Source: CAVVNC01 sp963750015
GTDB taxonomy: Bacteria > Desulfobacterota > Syntrophorhabdia > Syntrophorhabdales > WCHB1-27
Direction: 5' to 3'
Length of the DNA: 64,000 nt
NCBI GenBank assembly: GCA_963750015.1
Contig: CAVVPU010000221.1
Location: 1-64,000, forward strand
Each line of letters starts with the position of its first letter. Positions within the stretch are counted from its first letter, which is position 1. The position numbers and the translations under genes were made by a program. Positions 7,290 to 15,062 of the stretch are shown one piece after another. The notes beneath the pieces were generated by a model. It was not told the DNA's origin and ran no database searches. It worked only from the letters and a program-made list of their open reading frames with translations.

Positions 7290-8431
7290 GCACGGCTATT
7301 CTGGACGCGAGGGGGTGGCAGAACTCCATCGACCTCGAGACGGGGATGAAGACCGAGGCAAGCGGGCCCCTGGCTGAAATGGTCGGTGCAATTCTGCACA
7401 GGCATCCTTATCCGGGCGATACGGATCCGCAAAGCAATCGTTGGGTCAGCGATACAGCCCTCGAACTGATTAAGGGCTACGAGCCGCGATTTGTCTTCCT
7501 TACCTACGCGTCACAGTACTTTTCCGGCCGCTACACCCTTATGCCAAAAGAAATGAGGGCGAGAATGATCGCGGAGGCCTTTCGGGAGGCCGAGCGCTTC
7601 GTCGAAAAATCGGGTTTCGATGCCTTCCTTGTCGGAACCGGGGACATGACCCCCGTCTTGGGCTTCATCGATCTGACAGGTCTTGACGGCCTCGCAATCT
7701 GTAGCCACTGGTCGACAGGATACGCCGGACTCTATGGGGCCACATCGAAGGACATGAGACTCCTCGAAGAAGAGCCGCACATAGAGAAGATCGCCTCTCG
7801 GGAGGAGGTCTTGACGCTCTTTGGCGGGACTTGCGATCATGGACCTCGTTTGCCTGAATACCTGATGCGCGCCGGCCGGGGGTATGCCTTCAAGACCGTG
7901 ACCGACACCGCGAGGAGTCTCGTCATGATCCCTTCCCTTAACTTCGACATTCCCTTGTACGCGCCCGGGCGCGCGATAGAGGAGATCGTTGGCATCAGGC
8001 AGGCTCTCGAAGAAGATCTTCAAGAAAGGAAGGTGGCCCTGATCGTCATGGAAGGCGTAGGATTGGATGAGTTTCCCTGGCCCCACGCCGCATGCCGTAA
8101 CGGTTTGGGCTGGTATTATTATGAGCCCGGTGAGGCACAATACCTTACGATTGTTTCAGGCACCCACTGTTTTCTCGACTATCCGACCGGTTCGGGCCAG
8201 AAGTACCTCGATGGCGAGGAAGCGACTGGGAATTACCCCTTCTCGGGCCATTTCAAGTCAATCCCTCAGGGCCCCTTCGCACGCACTTTCCCGGGGAGAA
8301 GCATCGCTGTGGGGAACAAGAGCATGTTCATGCACATGGTGACAGGGGCCGACGTCTCCATAGAGTGTTTCGCGCGAAATCTCTACAACCAGGGCACAAT
8401 GGCGGTGATTCACCGGGGGGACAAATCGTAG
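7286..8431 (+). CDS. Conserved protein of unknown function coupled to a radical SAM gene
   Basis: This 381-residue protein starts at ATG 7286 in a 4-nt overlap with the radical-SAM gene. It is soluble, with no signal peptide or membrane segment. Notable stretches are FDAFLVGTGDMTPVLGF, GLAICSHWSTGYAGLYG, VALIVMEGVGLDEF and a His/Met-rich end around GNKSMFMHMVTGADVS. Conserved-looking Asp, His and Gly residues suggest an enzyme, with a faint resemblance to alkaline-phosphatase-fold proteins that I cannot confirm. Strict coupling to the radical SAM gene suggests that it is the target of that enzyme or the next step after it. No function is assigned. Confidence 0.75.
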   Translation: MSTAILDARGWQNSIDLETGMKTEASGPLAEMVGAILHRHPYPGDTDPQSNRWVSDTALELIKGYEPRFVFLTYASQYFSGRYTLMPKEMRARMIAEAFREAERFVEKSGFDAFLVGTGDMTPVLGFIDLTGLDGLAICSHWSTGYAGLYGATSKDMRLLEEEPHIEKIASREEVLTLFGGTCDHGPRLPEYLMRAGRGYAFKTVTDTARSLVMIPSLNFDIPLYAPGRAIEEIVGIRQALEEDLQERKVALIVMEGVGLDEFPWPHAACRNGLGWYYYEPGEAQYLTIVSGTHCFLDYPTGSGQKYLDGEEATGNYPFSGHFKSIPQGPFARTFPGRSIAVGNKSMFMHMVTGADVSIECFARNLYNQGTMAVIHRGDKS

Positions 8432-8485
8432 CGACCTAGTTTTCTGTATACGCTCACCGAGCCTTCCCGCATTTTTCATCCTTGA

Positions 8486-8500
8486 ATATTCCCGGAATAT
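8486..8500. promoter_or_regulatory. 15-bp palindrome upstream of the aminotransferase gene
   Basis: ATATTCC-C-GGAATAT has perfect 7-bp arms around one base and lies 66 bp before the aminotransferase start. It is a plausible regulator-binding site, possibly for one of the nearby GntR proteins. Confidence 0.35.
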
Positions 8501-8565
8501 GTGGTCAATTATTTGCCTCACCGATTACCCAGCGACAAACATGCAAGTGAAGAGGGGAAGAGAAT

Positions 8566-9678
8566 ATGAACAATCTGTTGGATAATATTGAAGATATTCT
8601 ACTTATGGGACCGGGTCCGTCCTGCGTGCCCCCCGAAGTTTATTCGGCCTTAAGCAGAAAGACTCTCGGCCATCTTGATCCCTATTTCCTCAAGATCACG
8701 GACGGACTGAAAGAGTTGCTGCGCCAACTCATGAATACGAGGAACGACTTTACCATTCCCATATCCGGGACGGGCTCGGCAGGAATGGAAGCTTCCTTCG
8801 TGAACCTTATCGAGCCTGATGACAAGGTTCTGATTCTTTCTAACGGCACTTTCGGGATGAGAATGCAGGACGTGGCGAGGCGTCTCCGTGCGCGGGTAGA
8901 CGTTTTGGAGTTCCCGTGGGGCAAGCCGGTTGTCCCCGAGATCGTAGAAAAAAAGCTTCGCGAAGAATCATACCGCTTGGTCGCCATCGTCCATGCGGAG
9001 ACCTCGACCGGTGTGCTGAATCCCGTCGCTGAAATCGGAACGCTTCTTAAGGGAAGAGACACGCTCTACCTTGTGGATGTCGTCACCAGTCTCGGCGGCG
9101 TGAAAGTCTCCATGGATGAATGGAACTGTGACGCTCTTTACGGCGCTACCCAAAAATGTCTCGCCTGTCCTCCCGGGCTCTCACCCCTTTCCTTCTCAGA
9201 CAGGGCGATGGAGAAGGTAAGGTCTCGCACAACCAAAGTGCCTAACTGGTATCTTGACTTCACTATGATTGCCGACTACTGGGGTCGCAGCAGGGTATAC
9301 CATCATACGGCCCCGATAAACATGATTTACGCCTTGTACCAGGCCGTCCTGCTCATCCTTGAAGAAGGGCCGGAGAAGGTGTTCCAGCGTCACATGGAGG
9401 CTCACCGGGCATTGGTGGGCGGCCTGGAAGACTTGGGTCTGAAGATGCTGGTGGACGAGCCTTATCGTCTTCCCACGCTCAATACCATCGTCGTTCCCGA
9501 CAGTGTGGATGAGGCGCTCGTGCGCAGCCGCCTGAGAAACGAGTTCAAGATCGAGGTCGGCGCAGGCCTCGGCCCCTTCGCAGGGAAGGCCTGGCGCGTA
9601 GGGATCATGGGACACACGGCGAGAATCGAGAATGTCTCCAGGTTCGTCGCCGCCCTCAAAAAGGTGCTGCGGGGATGA
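8566..9678 (+). CDS. Class V aminotransferase, serine/alanine-glyoxylate type
   Basis: This 370-residue PLP enzyme has the family opening LLMGPGPSCVPPEVYSA, the PLP-phosphate region ISGTGSAGMEAS near residue 66, the Asp of LVDVVTSLGG near residue 170, and the Schiff-base lysine in ALYGATQKCLACPPG near residue 194. It ends with the C-terminal glycine-rich WRVGIMGH. Relatives transaminate glyoxylate with serine or alanine to give glycine, or handle related small 2-oxo acids. Across two GntR regulators lies a ligase/lyase operon that could make glyoxylate, so a glyoxylate-consuming role is attractive but unproven. The start follows GAGGGGAAG. Confidence 0.85.
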   Translation: MNNLLDNIEDILLMGPGPSCVPPEVYSALSRKTLGHLDPYFLKITDGLKELLRQLMNTRNDFTIPISGTGSAGMEASFVNLIEPDDKVLILSNGTFGMRMQDVARRLRARVDVLEFPWGKPVVPEIVEKKLREESYRLVAIVHAETSTGVLNPVAEIGTLLKGRDTLYLVDVVTSLGGVKVSMDEWNCDALYGATQKCLACPPGLSPLSFSDRAMEKVRSRTTKVPNWYLDFTMIADYWGRSRVYHHTAPINMIYALYQAVLLILEEGPEKVFQRHMEAHRALVGGLEDLGLKMLVDEPYRLPTLNTIVVPDSVDEALVRSRLRNEFKIEVGAGLGPFAGKAWRVGIMGHTARIENVSRFVAALKKVLRG

Positions 9679-9804
9679 GGGGCCTTCCCGACCCCGATCT
9701 CTAAGGCCGCCCGACGTCTGAGTGAACGCCTCTTTATCGCAGCTCCCGCCTCAAATAGGAGATTCCCTTTTGTCTATTCTTTTTTATAAACGAAGGAAAT
9801 AGTT

Positions 9805-9834
9805 ATATAATTAGCAGTCTTGTCATATAATTAG
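9805..9834 (+). promoter_or_regulatory. Repeated ATATAATTAG motif in the GntR promoter region
   Basis: ATATAATTAG occurs at 9805-9814 and 9825-9834, two helical turns apart; the second copy is part of TTGTCATATAATTAG. Each copy contains a TATAAT-like -10 box. A near copy, TTGTCATATAACTA, lies at 16294-16307 upstream of an M24 gene, so this may be an operator shared by the local FadR-type regulators. Confidence 0.45.
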
Positions 9835-9862
9835 TCTTTTATTAGAGGTGAGGTCTTTCGTT

Positions 9863-10606
9863 ATGTTCAAGCCGGTAAAGGTACGCCATATATCTGAGGA
9901 GGTTTTCGACCAGATAAAAGTGGCGATACTCGAGGGAAAGCTGAAGCCGGGGGAGAAGCTCCCCACGGAGCGGGAAATGATGCAGGAGCTGGGGGTGAGC
10001 CGGATTCCCATCCGAGAAGCCCTGAAGCTTCTTGCAAATATGGGTTTTGTAGAAACCAGACAGGGCGGCGGCAGCTATGTCCGTTCTCTCCTCGCCGACC
10101 GCGTGTGGGACCCGCTTAACCACATCATCAAGGAAGACACGGGGAAGGTCTTTGAGCTTCTGGAGGTACGCAAGGAGATCGAGACCTGGTCAGGCTACTA
10201 CGCGGCTCTGAGGACAACGGACGATGATGTCGTGACGCTTGGCCGCATGGTCGAAGAGACGAAGAGCTACTGCGAGAGGGGGAAGACCCCGCCTTCACGG
10301 CTCGATGCAGATTTCCATCTTGCCATTGCTCACGCTTCCCACAATACGATTCAGGAGCATCTCACCCATACCATATACGACGTGTTTTCCGACTATTTCA
10401 ATTTTTTGATTGAGAATGTCTGCTTCAATCAGAAGTACCAGGATTCCATATACGAACAGCACCGAAAGATCTACGATGCTATAGGACGGCGGGACCCCGA
10501 AATGGCCCGTGAGGCGGTCATGGAGCACCTCGCCTTCGTTGGTGAGGCTCTTCGGAGCCAGATCAGCCGAAACGCGTCCGAGAATGGCCCTCAGCCGTCA
10601 GAATAA
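9863..10606 (+). CDS. FadR/GntR-family transcriptional regulator (copy 1)
   Basis: This 247-residue protein has an N-terminal winged HTH with the GntR signature LPTEREMMQELGVSRIPIRE at residues 35-54, followed by the FadR-type all-helical FCD ligand domain (FELLEVRKEIE, then DFHLAIAHASHNTIQEHL, whose Asp and His residues usually hold a metal). Such regulators respond to small acids or acyl-CoAs. The start is ATG 9863, preceded by GAGGTGAGG; a GTG at 9848 is also in frame. It converges with a very similar paralogue, 33 bp away on the other strand. Confidence 0.9.
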   Translation: MFKPVKVRHISEEVFDQIKVAILEGKLKPGEKLPTEREMMQELGVSRIPIREALKLLANMGFVETRQGGGSYVRSLLADRVWDPLNHIIKEDTGKVFELLEVRKEIETWSGYYAALRTTDDDVVTLGRMVEETKSYCERGKTPPSRLDADFHLAIAHASHNTIQEHLTHTIYDVFSDYFNFLIENVCFNQKYQDSIYEQHRKIYDAIGRRDPEMAREAVMEHLAFVGEALRSQISRNASENGPQPSE

Positions 10607-10639
10607 GGGAACGAGCCAGAGGAGCAAACCGCACACTGT

Positions 10640-11359
10640 CTATCCTGCCTCCGCTTCCGAACGTCTCTTGAACTCCTGGTCTACGAAGGTGAGGTGGACC
10701 CCCATCCGTTTCCTCGACTCCTCTCCATCTCGATTGATAATCGCATGGTAAATGGCGAGGTGTTGATCGCGGACTGCCTGCTGGTATTCTTCATTGAAGC
10801 AGATATTGCGGACGAGAAAGTCGAAGTACCCATAGAATAGGTCGTAAATCGCATAAGTGAGATGCTCCTGAATCGTGTTGTGGGAAGCGTGAGCAATGGC
10901 AAGATGAAAGTCCATGTCGAGCTGGGCAGAGGGAGTCTTTTCCTTATCGAAGCACGCCTGCACGGTATCGATCACACCTTTAAGACGGGCTCGATCCTCC
11001 TCGGTAGCTCTGGTGGCTGCATAGTAAGCTGACCAGGCTTCGACTTCCTTGCGCACCTCCATCAGCTCGAACACCTTGTCTATGTCGCCCTTCACCATGT
11101 GGCTCAAGGGATCGTATACCCTGTCTTCGAGGAGAGAGCGGACATAGCTGCCGCCGCCTTGCCTGGTCCGGATAAAGCCCATGTTTTCCAGAAGCTTCAG
11201 GGCTTCTCGGATGGGAACACGGCTTACCCCCAGCTCCTGCATCATTTCCCGCTCCGTGGGGAGCTTTTGTCCCGGCCTGAGGCGACCTTCGACGATAGCC
11301 GACTTGACCTGGCCGAAGATTTCTTCCGAGATGCGCGTTATTTTGATCTGTTTAAACAT
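10640..11359 (-). CDS. FadR/GntR-family transcriptional regulator (copy 2)
   Basis: This 239-residue close paralogue of the convergent regulator shares LPTEREMMQELGVSR, REALKLLENMGF, TRQGGGSYVRSLLEDRV and AIAHASHNTIQEHLTYAIYD. The domain layout is GntR HTH plus FCD. The start at 11359 (MFKQIKITRISEEIF) matches the paralogue; a longer open frame to 11488 is rejected. It is the last gene behind the SucC/ferredoxin/SucD/CitE-like operon, separated from it by 173 bp of strong hairpins, so it is probably the local regulator of that operon. The near-identity of the recognition helices suggests that both copies bind the same operators. Confidence 0.9.
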   Translation of the reverse strand: MFKQIKITRISEEIFGQVKSAIVEGRLRPGQKLPTEREMMQELGVSRVPIREALKLLENMGFIRTRQGGGSYVRSLLEDRVYDPLSHMVKGDIDKVFELMEVRKEVEAWSAYYAATRATEEDRARLKGVIDTVQACFDKEKTPSAQLDMDFHLAIAHASHNTIQEHLTYAIYDLFYGYFDFLVRNICFNEEYQQAVRDQHLAIYHAIINRDGEESRKRMGVHLTFVDQEFKRRSEAEAG

Positions 11360-11421
11360 ACACGGACCTGCCGGGAAAGCGATTCTGCGGGAAGGAGCTC
11401 CGTCTGTCGCAGACAGCAGAT

Positions 11422-11517
11422 GTCCCCTCCTCCCGGCAGCCTGCTTCAAAGAGAAGCAAAGAAGGGGTGCCGGGAGGAGGGGACTCAACCTTCCGACACA
11501 CCCGAAGGTTGAGTCCC
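11422..11517 (-). promoter_or_regulatory. Two overlapping perfect hairpins between the CitE-like and GntR genes
   Basis: A 17-bp perfect stem (11422-11438 with 11468-11484) encloses a 5-bp inner hairpin. A 14-bp perfect stem (11480-11493 with 11504-11517) shares five bases with it, so the two are partly exclusive. There is no T-run. They lie just after the CitE-like stop and before the GntR start on the same strand, so they may act as an attenuator, a processing site or mRNA protection. Confidence 0.6.
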
Positions 11518-11532
11518 ATGAGCCGGGGCGTT

Positions 11533-12429
11533 CTATGTCGCCTTGCGTTTCTTCTCGAAGGCGGCAATCTCTTCCGTTATTGTGAGGACCATGCGGGCAT
11601 TGTCGTAGACCGGGGTATCGACCATCTGTCCCTTGTGGTTGATAGATGCGACTCCCTTGGCAATTCCTTCTTCTTCGAATGCCTTGACCACCTCCTTGGC
11701 CCAGGCCACGTCCTCGGCCGAGGGTGAATAGAGTCTGTTGGAGGGTTCGATCTGGCCAGGATGGACAAGCATCCTTCCTTCATATCCGAGTTGCTTGCCG
11801 AAGAGGACGTTCTCTTCGAAGGCCTCGGGGTCCTTGAAAGCGACGAAGGGGTGGTCCAAGGCGACGAGGCCCGCGGCGCGGGCAGCCACGGCGGTGTGGG
11901 AGCGGGCATAGAGCAGCTCGTCCCCCTTTATGGTGAGCTTGACCCGCATATCTTTTGTATAGTCGACTGCTCCGAAGATGAGCGCATTTGCCCGTTTACT
12001 CGTCAGGGCAGAAGGATAGGCATTCATCACACCTTTGGCCGTTTCGATGAGAAGATGAACAGCGATACTTCCCACGGGCAGACCCCGTCTGACTTCCAAC
12101 TCCCCGAGCTTCCACTCGAGACGCTTTACGTCGTCCACCCCGCCGCACTTGGGCAGACAGATTCCATGAAGACCCTCGTAAACTACGGCTTCGAGATCCT
12201 CGTAGGCCCAGGGGGTCTCCCAGTTGTTGATCCTCACATAGATGAGGGAACCACCCGACCCGGCGTACTTCAGGTTTTCTCGCACCATCTCCCGCGCCCT
12301 CGGCTTCTCGGCCGGAGGCACCGAATCCTCCAGGTCAAGGGTGATAATATCGGCCGGTGTAGTAGGAGTCTTGGAAATGAACTTCTCGTTGTTTCCGGGA
12401 ACGTAAAAAACAGACCGCATTACAGGCAT
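11533..12429 (-). CDS. CitE-like HpcH/HpaI-type acyl-CoA lyase (malyl/citramalyl-CoA lyase type)
   Basis: This 298-residue TIM-barrel enzyme has the CitE-family opening RSVFYVPGNNEKFISK, the acidic metal-binding DIITLDLEDSVPPAEK near residue 30, the CoA-side Arg in YVRINNWETPW, LLIETAKGVMNAY with the metal Glu near residue 135, and FGAVDYTKDM near residue 160. Family members cleave or form malyl-CoA, citramalyl-CoA or similar 3-hydroxyacyl-CoA esters. It follows a SucCD-like CoA ligase pair after 10 bp, which would supply the CoA ester. The exact substrate cannot be read from the sequence. It is shorter than true citrate lyase partners and no citF or citD lies nearby, so citrate lyase is unlikely. 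Confidence 0.85.
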   Translation of the reverse strand: MPVMRSVFYVPGNNEKFISKTPTTPADIITLDLEDSVPPAEKPRAREMVRENLKYAGSGGSLIYVRINNWETPWAYEDLEAVVYEGLHGICLPKCGGVDDVKRLEWKLGELEVRRGLPVGSIAVHLLIETAKGVMNAYPSALTSKRANALIFGAVDYTKDMRVKLTIKGDELLYARSHTAVAARAAGLVALDHPFVAFKDPEAFEENVLFGKQLGYEGRMLVHPGQIEPSNRLYSPSAEDVAWAKEVVKAFEEEGIAKGVASINHKGQMVDTPVYDNARMVLTITEEIAAFEKKRKAT

Positions 12430-12439
12430 ATTGCGCCTC

Positions 12440-13339
12440 CTATTTGGATTCTATGAGTCTTTTGATCGCAGGGGCGATCTGGTCAGGCCTGCCGACCACG
12501 TGCACCCCTGCTTCCTTGAGCGACTCGATCTTGCTCTTTGCGGAACCCTTCCCTCTTTCGATGATGCTGCTCGCATGGGAGAAGCGCATCCCTTCGGGTG
12601 CCCAGGCTCCGGCGACGAAAATTACAAGCGGTTTTGTGAACGCCTTTTTTCGCACGCATTCTGCCGCCTCTTCTTCATGGGGTCCTCCGATCTCTCCGAA
12701 AACCGCGACTGCCTTGGTTTCAGGGTCGGCTTCGAAGAGTGGCAAAATCTCCCCGAAGGAGGTGCCCGTTACCGGCTCGGTTCCCACATGGACCACCGTG
12801 GTCATGCCGAGTCCGGCCTGCTTGAGTGCCCAGGGAACTGTCGCTGATTGACCTCCGCTTCTCGACATGACTCCGATAGAGCCGGGCACGAAGACCTTTC
12901 TTGCAAACTCGGGAGTGCCCCCGAGCCACCCCGCGGCCGCGATACCGGGACTTATGATCCCGATGGAGCCGGGACCCAGTAGCCGCACGCCATTGCGGCT
13001 GGTATAGGCGACCATTTCGAGAATATCGTAGAGGGGGACCCGCTCGACCGGGCTTACGATGAACCGGATGCCGGAGTCGACTGCTTCCATGACCGCATCC
13101 TTGAGACCCGGACCGGGAACGAAGGTGACACTCAGGTCGATCGCTCCGCATGTCTCCACTGCCTCTGCTACCGTGTTGAACACCGGGACCCCCGAGACTT
13201 CTTCTCCGCCCCTGCCCGGGGTAACCCCGGCGACGATTTTCGTGCCGTAACCCTTCATGAAGGCCGCTCTCGCCGAGCCCTCTCGTCCCGTGATGCCCTG
13301 AACCAAAACCGTTGTCTCTTTCGTAAGGAGGATCGCCAT
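12440..13339 (-). CDS. Succinyl-CoA/malate-CoA ligase-like alpha subunit
   Basis: This 299-residue protein has the SucD CoA-binding Rossmann start TTVLVQGITGREGSARAAF, then the VAGVTPGRGGEEVSGVPVFN loop and GPGSIGIISPG. The active-site phosphohistidine loop, usually GHAGA, reads RFSHASSII near residue 243, so the histidine is kept but its neighbours differ. The beta-subunit gene lies upstream with a ferredoxin-like gene between, and a CitE-like lyase follows. That order resembles malate-CoA ligase plus malyl-CoA lyase sets more than the TCA-cycle sucCD pair. The substrate is inferred. Confidence 0.8.
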   Translation of the reverse strand: MAILLTKETTVLVQGITGREGSARAAFMKGYGTKIVAGVTPGRGGEEVSGVPVFNTVAEAVETCGAIDLSVTFVPGPGLKDAVMEAVDSGIRFIVSPVERVPLYDILEMVAYTSRNGVRLLGPGSIGIISPGIAAAGWLGGTPEFARKVFVPGSIGVMSRSGGQSATVPWALKQAGLGMTTVVHVGTEPVTGTSFGEILPLFEADPETKAVAVFGEIGGPHEEEAAECVRKKAFTKPLVIFVAGAWAPEGMRFSHASSIIERGKGSAKSKIESLKEAGVHVVGRPDQIAPAIKRLIESK

Positions 13340-13370
13340 TTTATCACCTGTCCTGTCTATGTCTCTATAT

Positions 13371-13655
13371 CTAGATCATCCCATGCTTCTTTCTATACTC
13401 GTCCAGGCCCGGAATCGGCGCCTCGATGGTAATAGCACTATTGCCCCGGAACCAGCATTCATACTCGCAGGCCAGACACTCGGTGCCACGGAGCCTGCCG
13501 AATTCCGCATTCCCTCCAAGGGCCGGTTTCCCATCCTTGATCACGAGGATGCCCCGGGCATACTTCTTACATGCGTCCACGCAGACATGGGTTGTGCATC
13601 CCTTGCATTTTTCCTCGTCGAAAATGACTTTGATAGTCCTCTCCTCGAATTGCAT
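13371..13655 (-). CDS. Ferredoxin-like iron-sulfur protein between CoA-ligase subunits
   Basis: This 94-residue protein has an N-terminal cysteine cluster, CKGCTTHVCVDACKKY (C-x2-C-x4-C-x3-C), and a second one, CLACEYEC. The spacing fits one [4Fe-4S] site, and the second set has only three visible ligands in unusual order. The usual CP after the cluster is missing. It starts behind AAGGAGG, 4 bp after the SucC-like stop, and is followed by the SucD-like gene, so it is co-translated with both ligase subunits. Why an ATP-dependent CoA ligase should have a FeS partner is not obvious; a structural or redox-control role is guesswork. Confidence 0.8.
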   Translation of the reverse strand: MQFEERTIKVIFDEEKCKGCTTHVCVDACKKYARGILVIKDGKPALGGNAEFGRLRGTECLACEYECWFRGNSAITIEAPIPGLDEYRKKHGMI

Positions 13656-13659
13656 CGAT

Positions 13660-14916
13660 CTATTCCTCCTTGACTCCTCGTTCGCGACGATATTCCATGA
13701 TGAGGGCCCTCAGTCTTTTTGCGAGGAACTCAGTTTCGTAAACCTTGTCTCCCCCATAGATCTCGATCCGTCCCGGCAGCCCCCGGGTACCCTCTTTGAG
13801 TATTTCCAGGGACTCATCTTCCGTGTTGCCGCAGAGCAAGAGCAGACAAGGAAAGCCGGGTCTGCCGGGCAGCTCCTCCCGCAGGGCCTTAACTACCGCG
13901 TGAGCGTGGTGCCACTGTTCCTGGTTTGCGTACATGAAGCCACCCAGGAAGTATGCTTCGATGCCGGGTTGGGAGAATATAACCTTCGCCGTCCTGTAAA
14001 CCTTGGCCGCAGTGGGGTTGCCACTCGTGTCCGCATAGTTGGCGATCTTGAGCCCCTCCCGGGTCAGCGCGTCGACTCCGAGAATGGCGCCCCCTCCTCC
14101 GAGCCCATGGTAGCCCACGTAGTTCAACCCTTTAATCTCCTGCACCATTTGGGCAATGTAGGCGGTACCTCTCAGGTCTCCCTCCTCGATCCACCAGGCG
14201 ATCTTGTCGAGCTCCGTGGGAGGAGTGGGTGCCTCCCGGGCGACCTCGATGCCGAATTCGGGGTGACGATAGACTGAAGAGTCGTCTATCGCTATCCGGC
14301 AGTCACCCGCGATTACCTTTCCGTCCTTTGTGATGACGAGCGGATTGATCTCAGCGGTCCGGCAATTGTAATTCCTGAAAGTCTGAAAGAGCCCCACGAT
14401 CGCCTGCCCGACGGCCGGCAGGAGCTTGGTCGGTACCTTCATGGAAGAAGCGAGGTTCAGGGCATCGTAGAGGCGAAAGCCTCGAAGGACGTCGATGTTC
14501 ATCTGGGCGATTTTTTCGGCAGGCACTGCCTCGATTTCCATGCCTCCCTCGGTGCTGAACATGATGACCGGGCAGCGGGCCTTCATCGAGGGATCGATGA
14601 TCACGCCCACGTAGTATTCGCGGTCGATGTCCAGCTTTTCTTCCACGAGGACCTTTTCCACGGTCAAAGCCTTGATCTCAGACCCCAAGAGGCTTTCTGC
14701 GACCGATTGTGCGTCAGAGGAGTTTTCGGCAAACTTTATTCCCCCGGCCTTACCCCGTCCCCCGGCCCATATCTGGGCCTTTATCGCTACGGGCTTTCCG
14801 ATGGTTTCGGCTATTCGCCCGGCTTCCTGAGGGGTCGAGGCGACCTCCCCTTTCGGGATCGAGACCTTGGCCTCCTTCAGTATTTGCTTTCCCTGATATT
14901 CATACAACCGAGCCAT
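13660..14916 (-). CDS. Succinyl-CoA/malate-CoA ligase-like beta subunit (ATP-grasp)
   Basis: This 418-residue protein starts LYEYQGKQILKEA, the SucC signature, followed by the ATP-grasp loop AQIWAGGRGKAGGIKF at residues 47-62, EKLDIDREYYVGV, the metal-binding CRTAEINPLVITKDG near residue 190, and GLGGGGAILGVD in the CoA-ligase domain. It should form an alpha/beta complex with the SucD-like product and activate a dicarboxylate with ATP and CoA. The start has GGAGGG eight bases upstream. The first gene of a five-gene minus-strand operon, it is preceded by a 23-bp direct repeat in its leader. Confidence 0.85.
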   Translation of the reverse strand: MARLYEYQGKQILKEAKVSIPKGEVASTPQEAGRIAETIGKPVAIKAQIWAGGRGKAGGIKFAENSSDAQSVAESLLGSEIKALTVEKVLVEEKLDIDREYYVGVIIDPSMKARCPVIMFSTEGGMEIEAVPAEKIAQMNIDVLRGFRLYDALNLASSMKVPTKLLPAVGQAIVGLFQTFRNYNCRTAEINPLVITKDGKVIAGDCRIAIDDSSVYRHPEFGIEVAREAPTPPTELDKIAWWIEEGDLRGTAYIAQMVQEIKGLNYVGYHGLGGGGAILGVDALTREGLKIANYADTSGNPTAAKVYRTAKVIFSQPGIEAYFLGGFMYANQEQWHHAHAVVKALREELPGRPGFPCLLLLCGNTEDESLEILKEGTRGLPGRIEIYGGDKVYETEFLAKRLRALIMEYRRERGVKEE

Positions 14917-14925
14917 TGTTTGCCC

Positions 14926-15021
14926 TCCATCAAAGCTTGCTGATCCGGACGAAGTCCGGAGTGGCTTTGGCTTCTTTTTTTGTCTCTTTGCCTTCTATTC
15001 CATCAAAGCTTGCTGATCCGG
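14926..15021. repeat. 23-bp direct repeat in the SucC-like gene leader
   Basis: The same 23 bases occur at 14926-14948 and 14999-15021 (core CATCAAAGCTTGCTGATCC). Between them a perfect 7-bp stem, TCCGGAC-GAA-GTCCGGA, lies at 14944-14960. The first copy abuts the SucC-like ribosome site, so the repeat may be regulatory or the trace of a small duplication. Confidence 0.7.
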
Positions 15022-15062
15022 GACGCCTTTCGGCCCGTAGTACGCATGGTACCCTCGGTCCA

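Noticed and set aside
11533..12429. Citrate lyase beta subunit
   Set aside because: No citF, citD or citC nearby and a CoA ligase pair is adjacent, which fits a malyl- or citramalyl-CoA-type lyase better.
13426..14277. 283-residue plus-strand frame opposite the SucC-like gene
   Set aside because: Antisense shadow with no family features.
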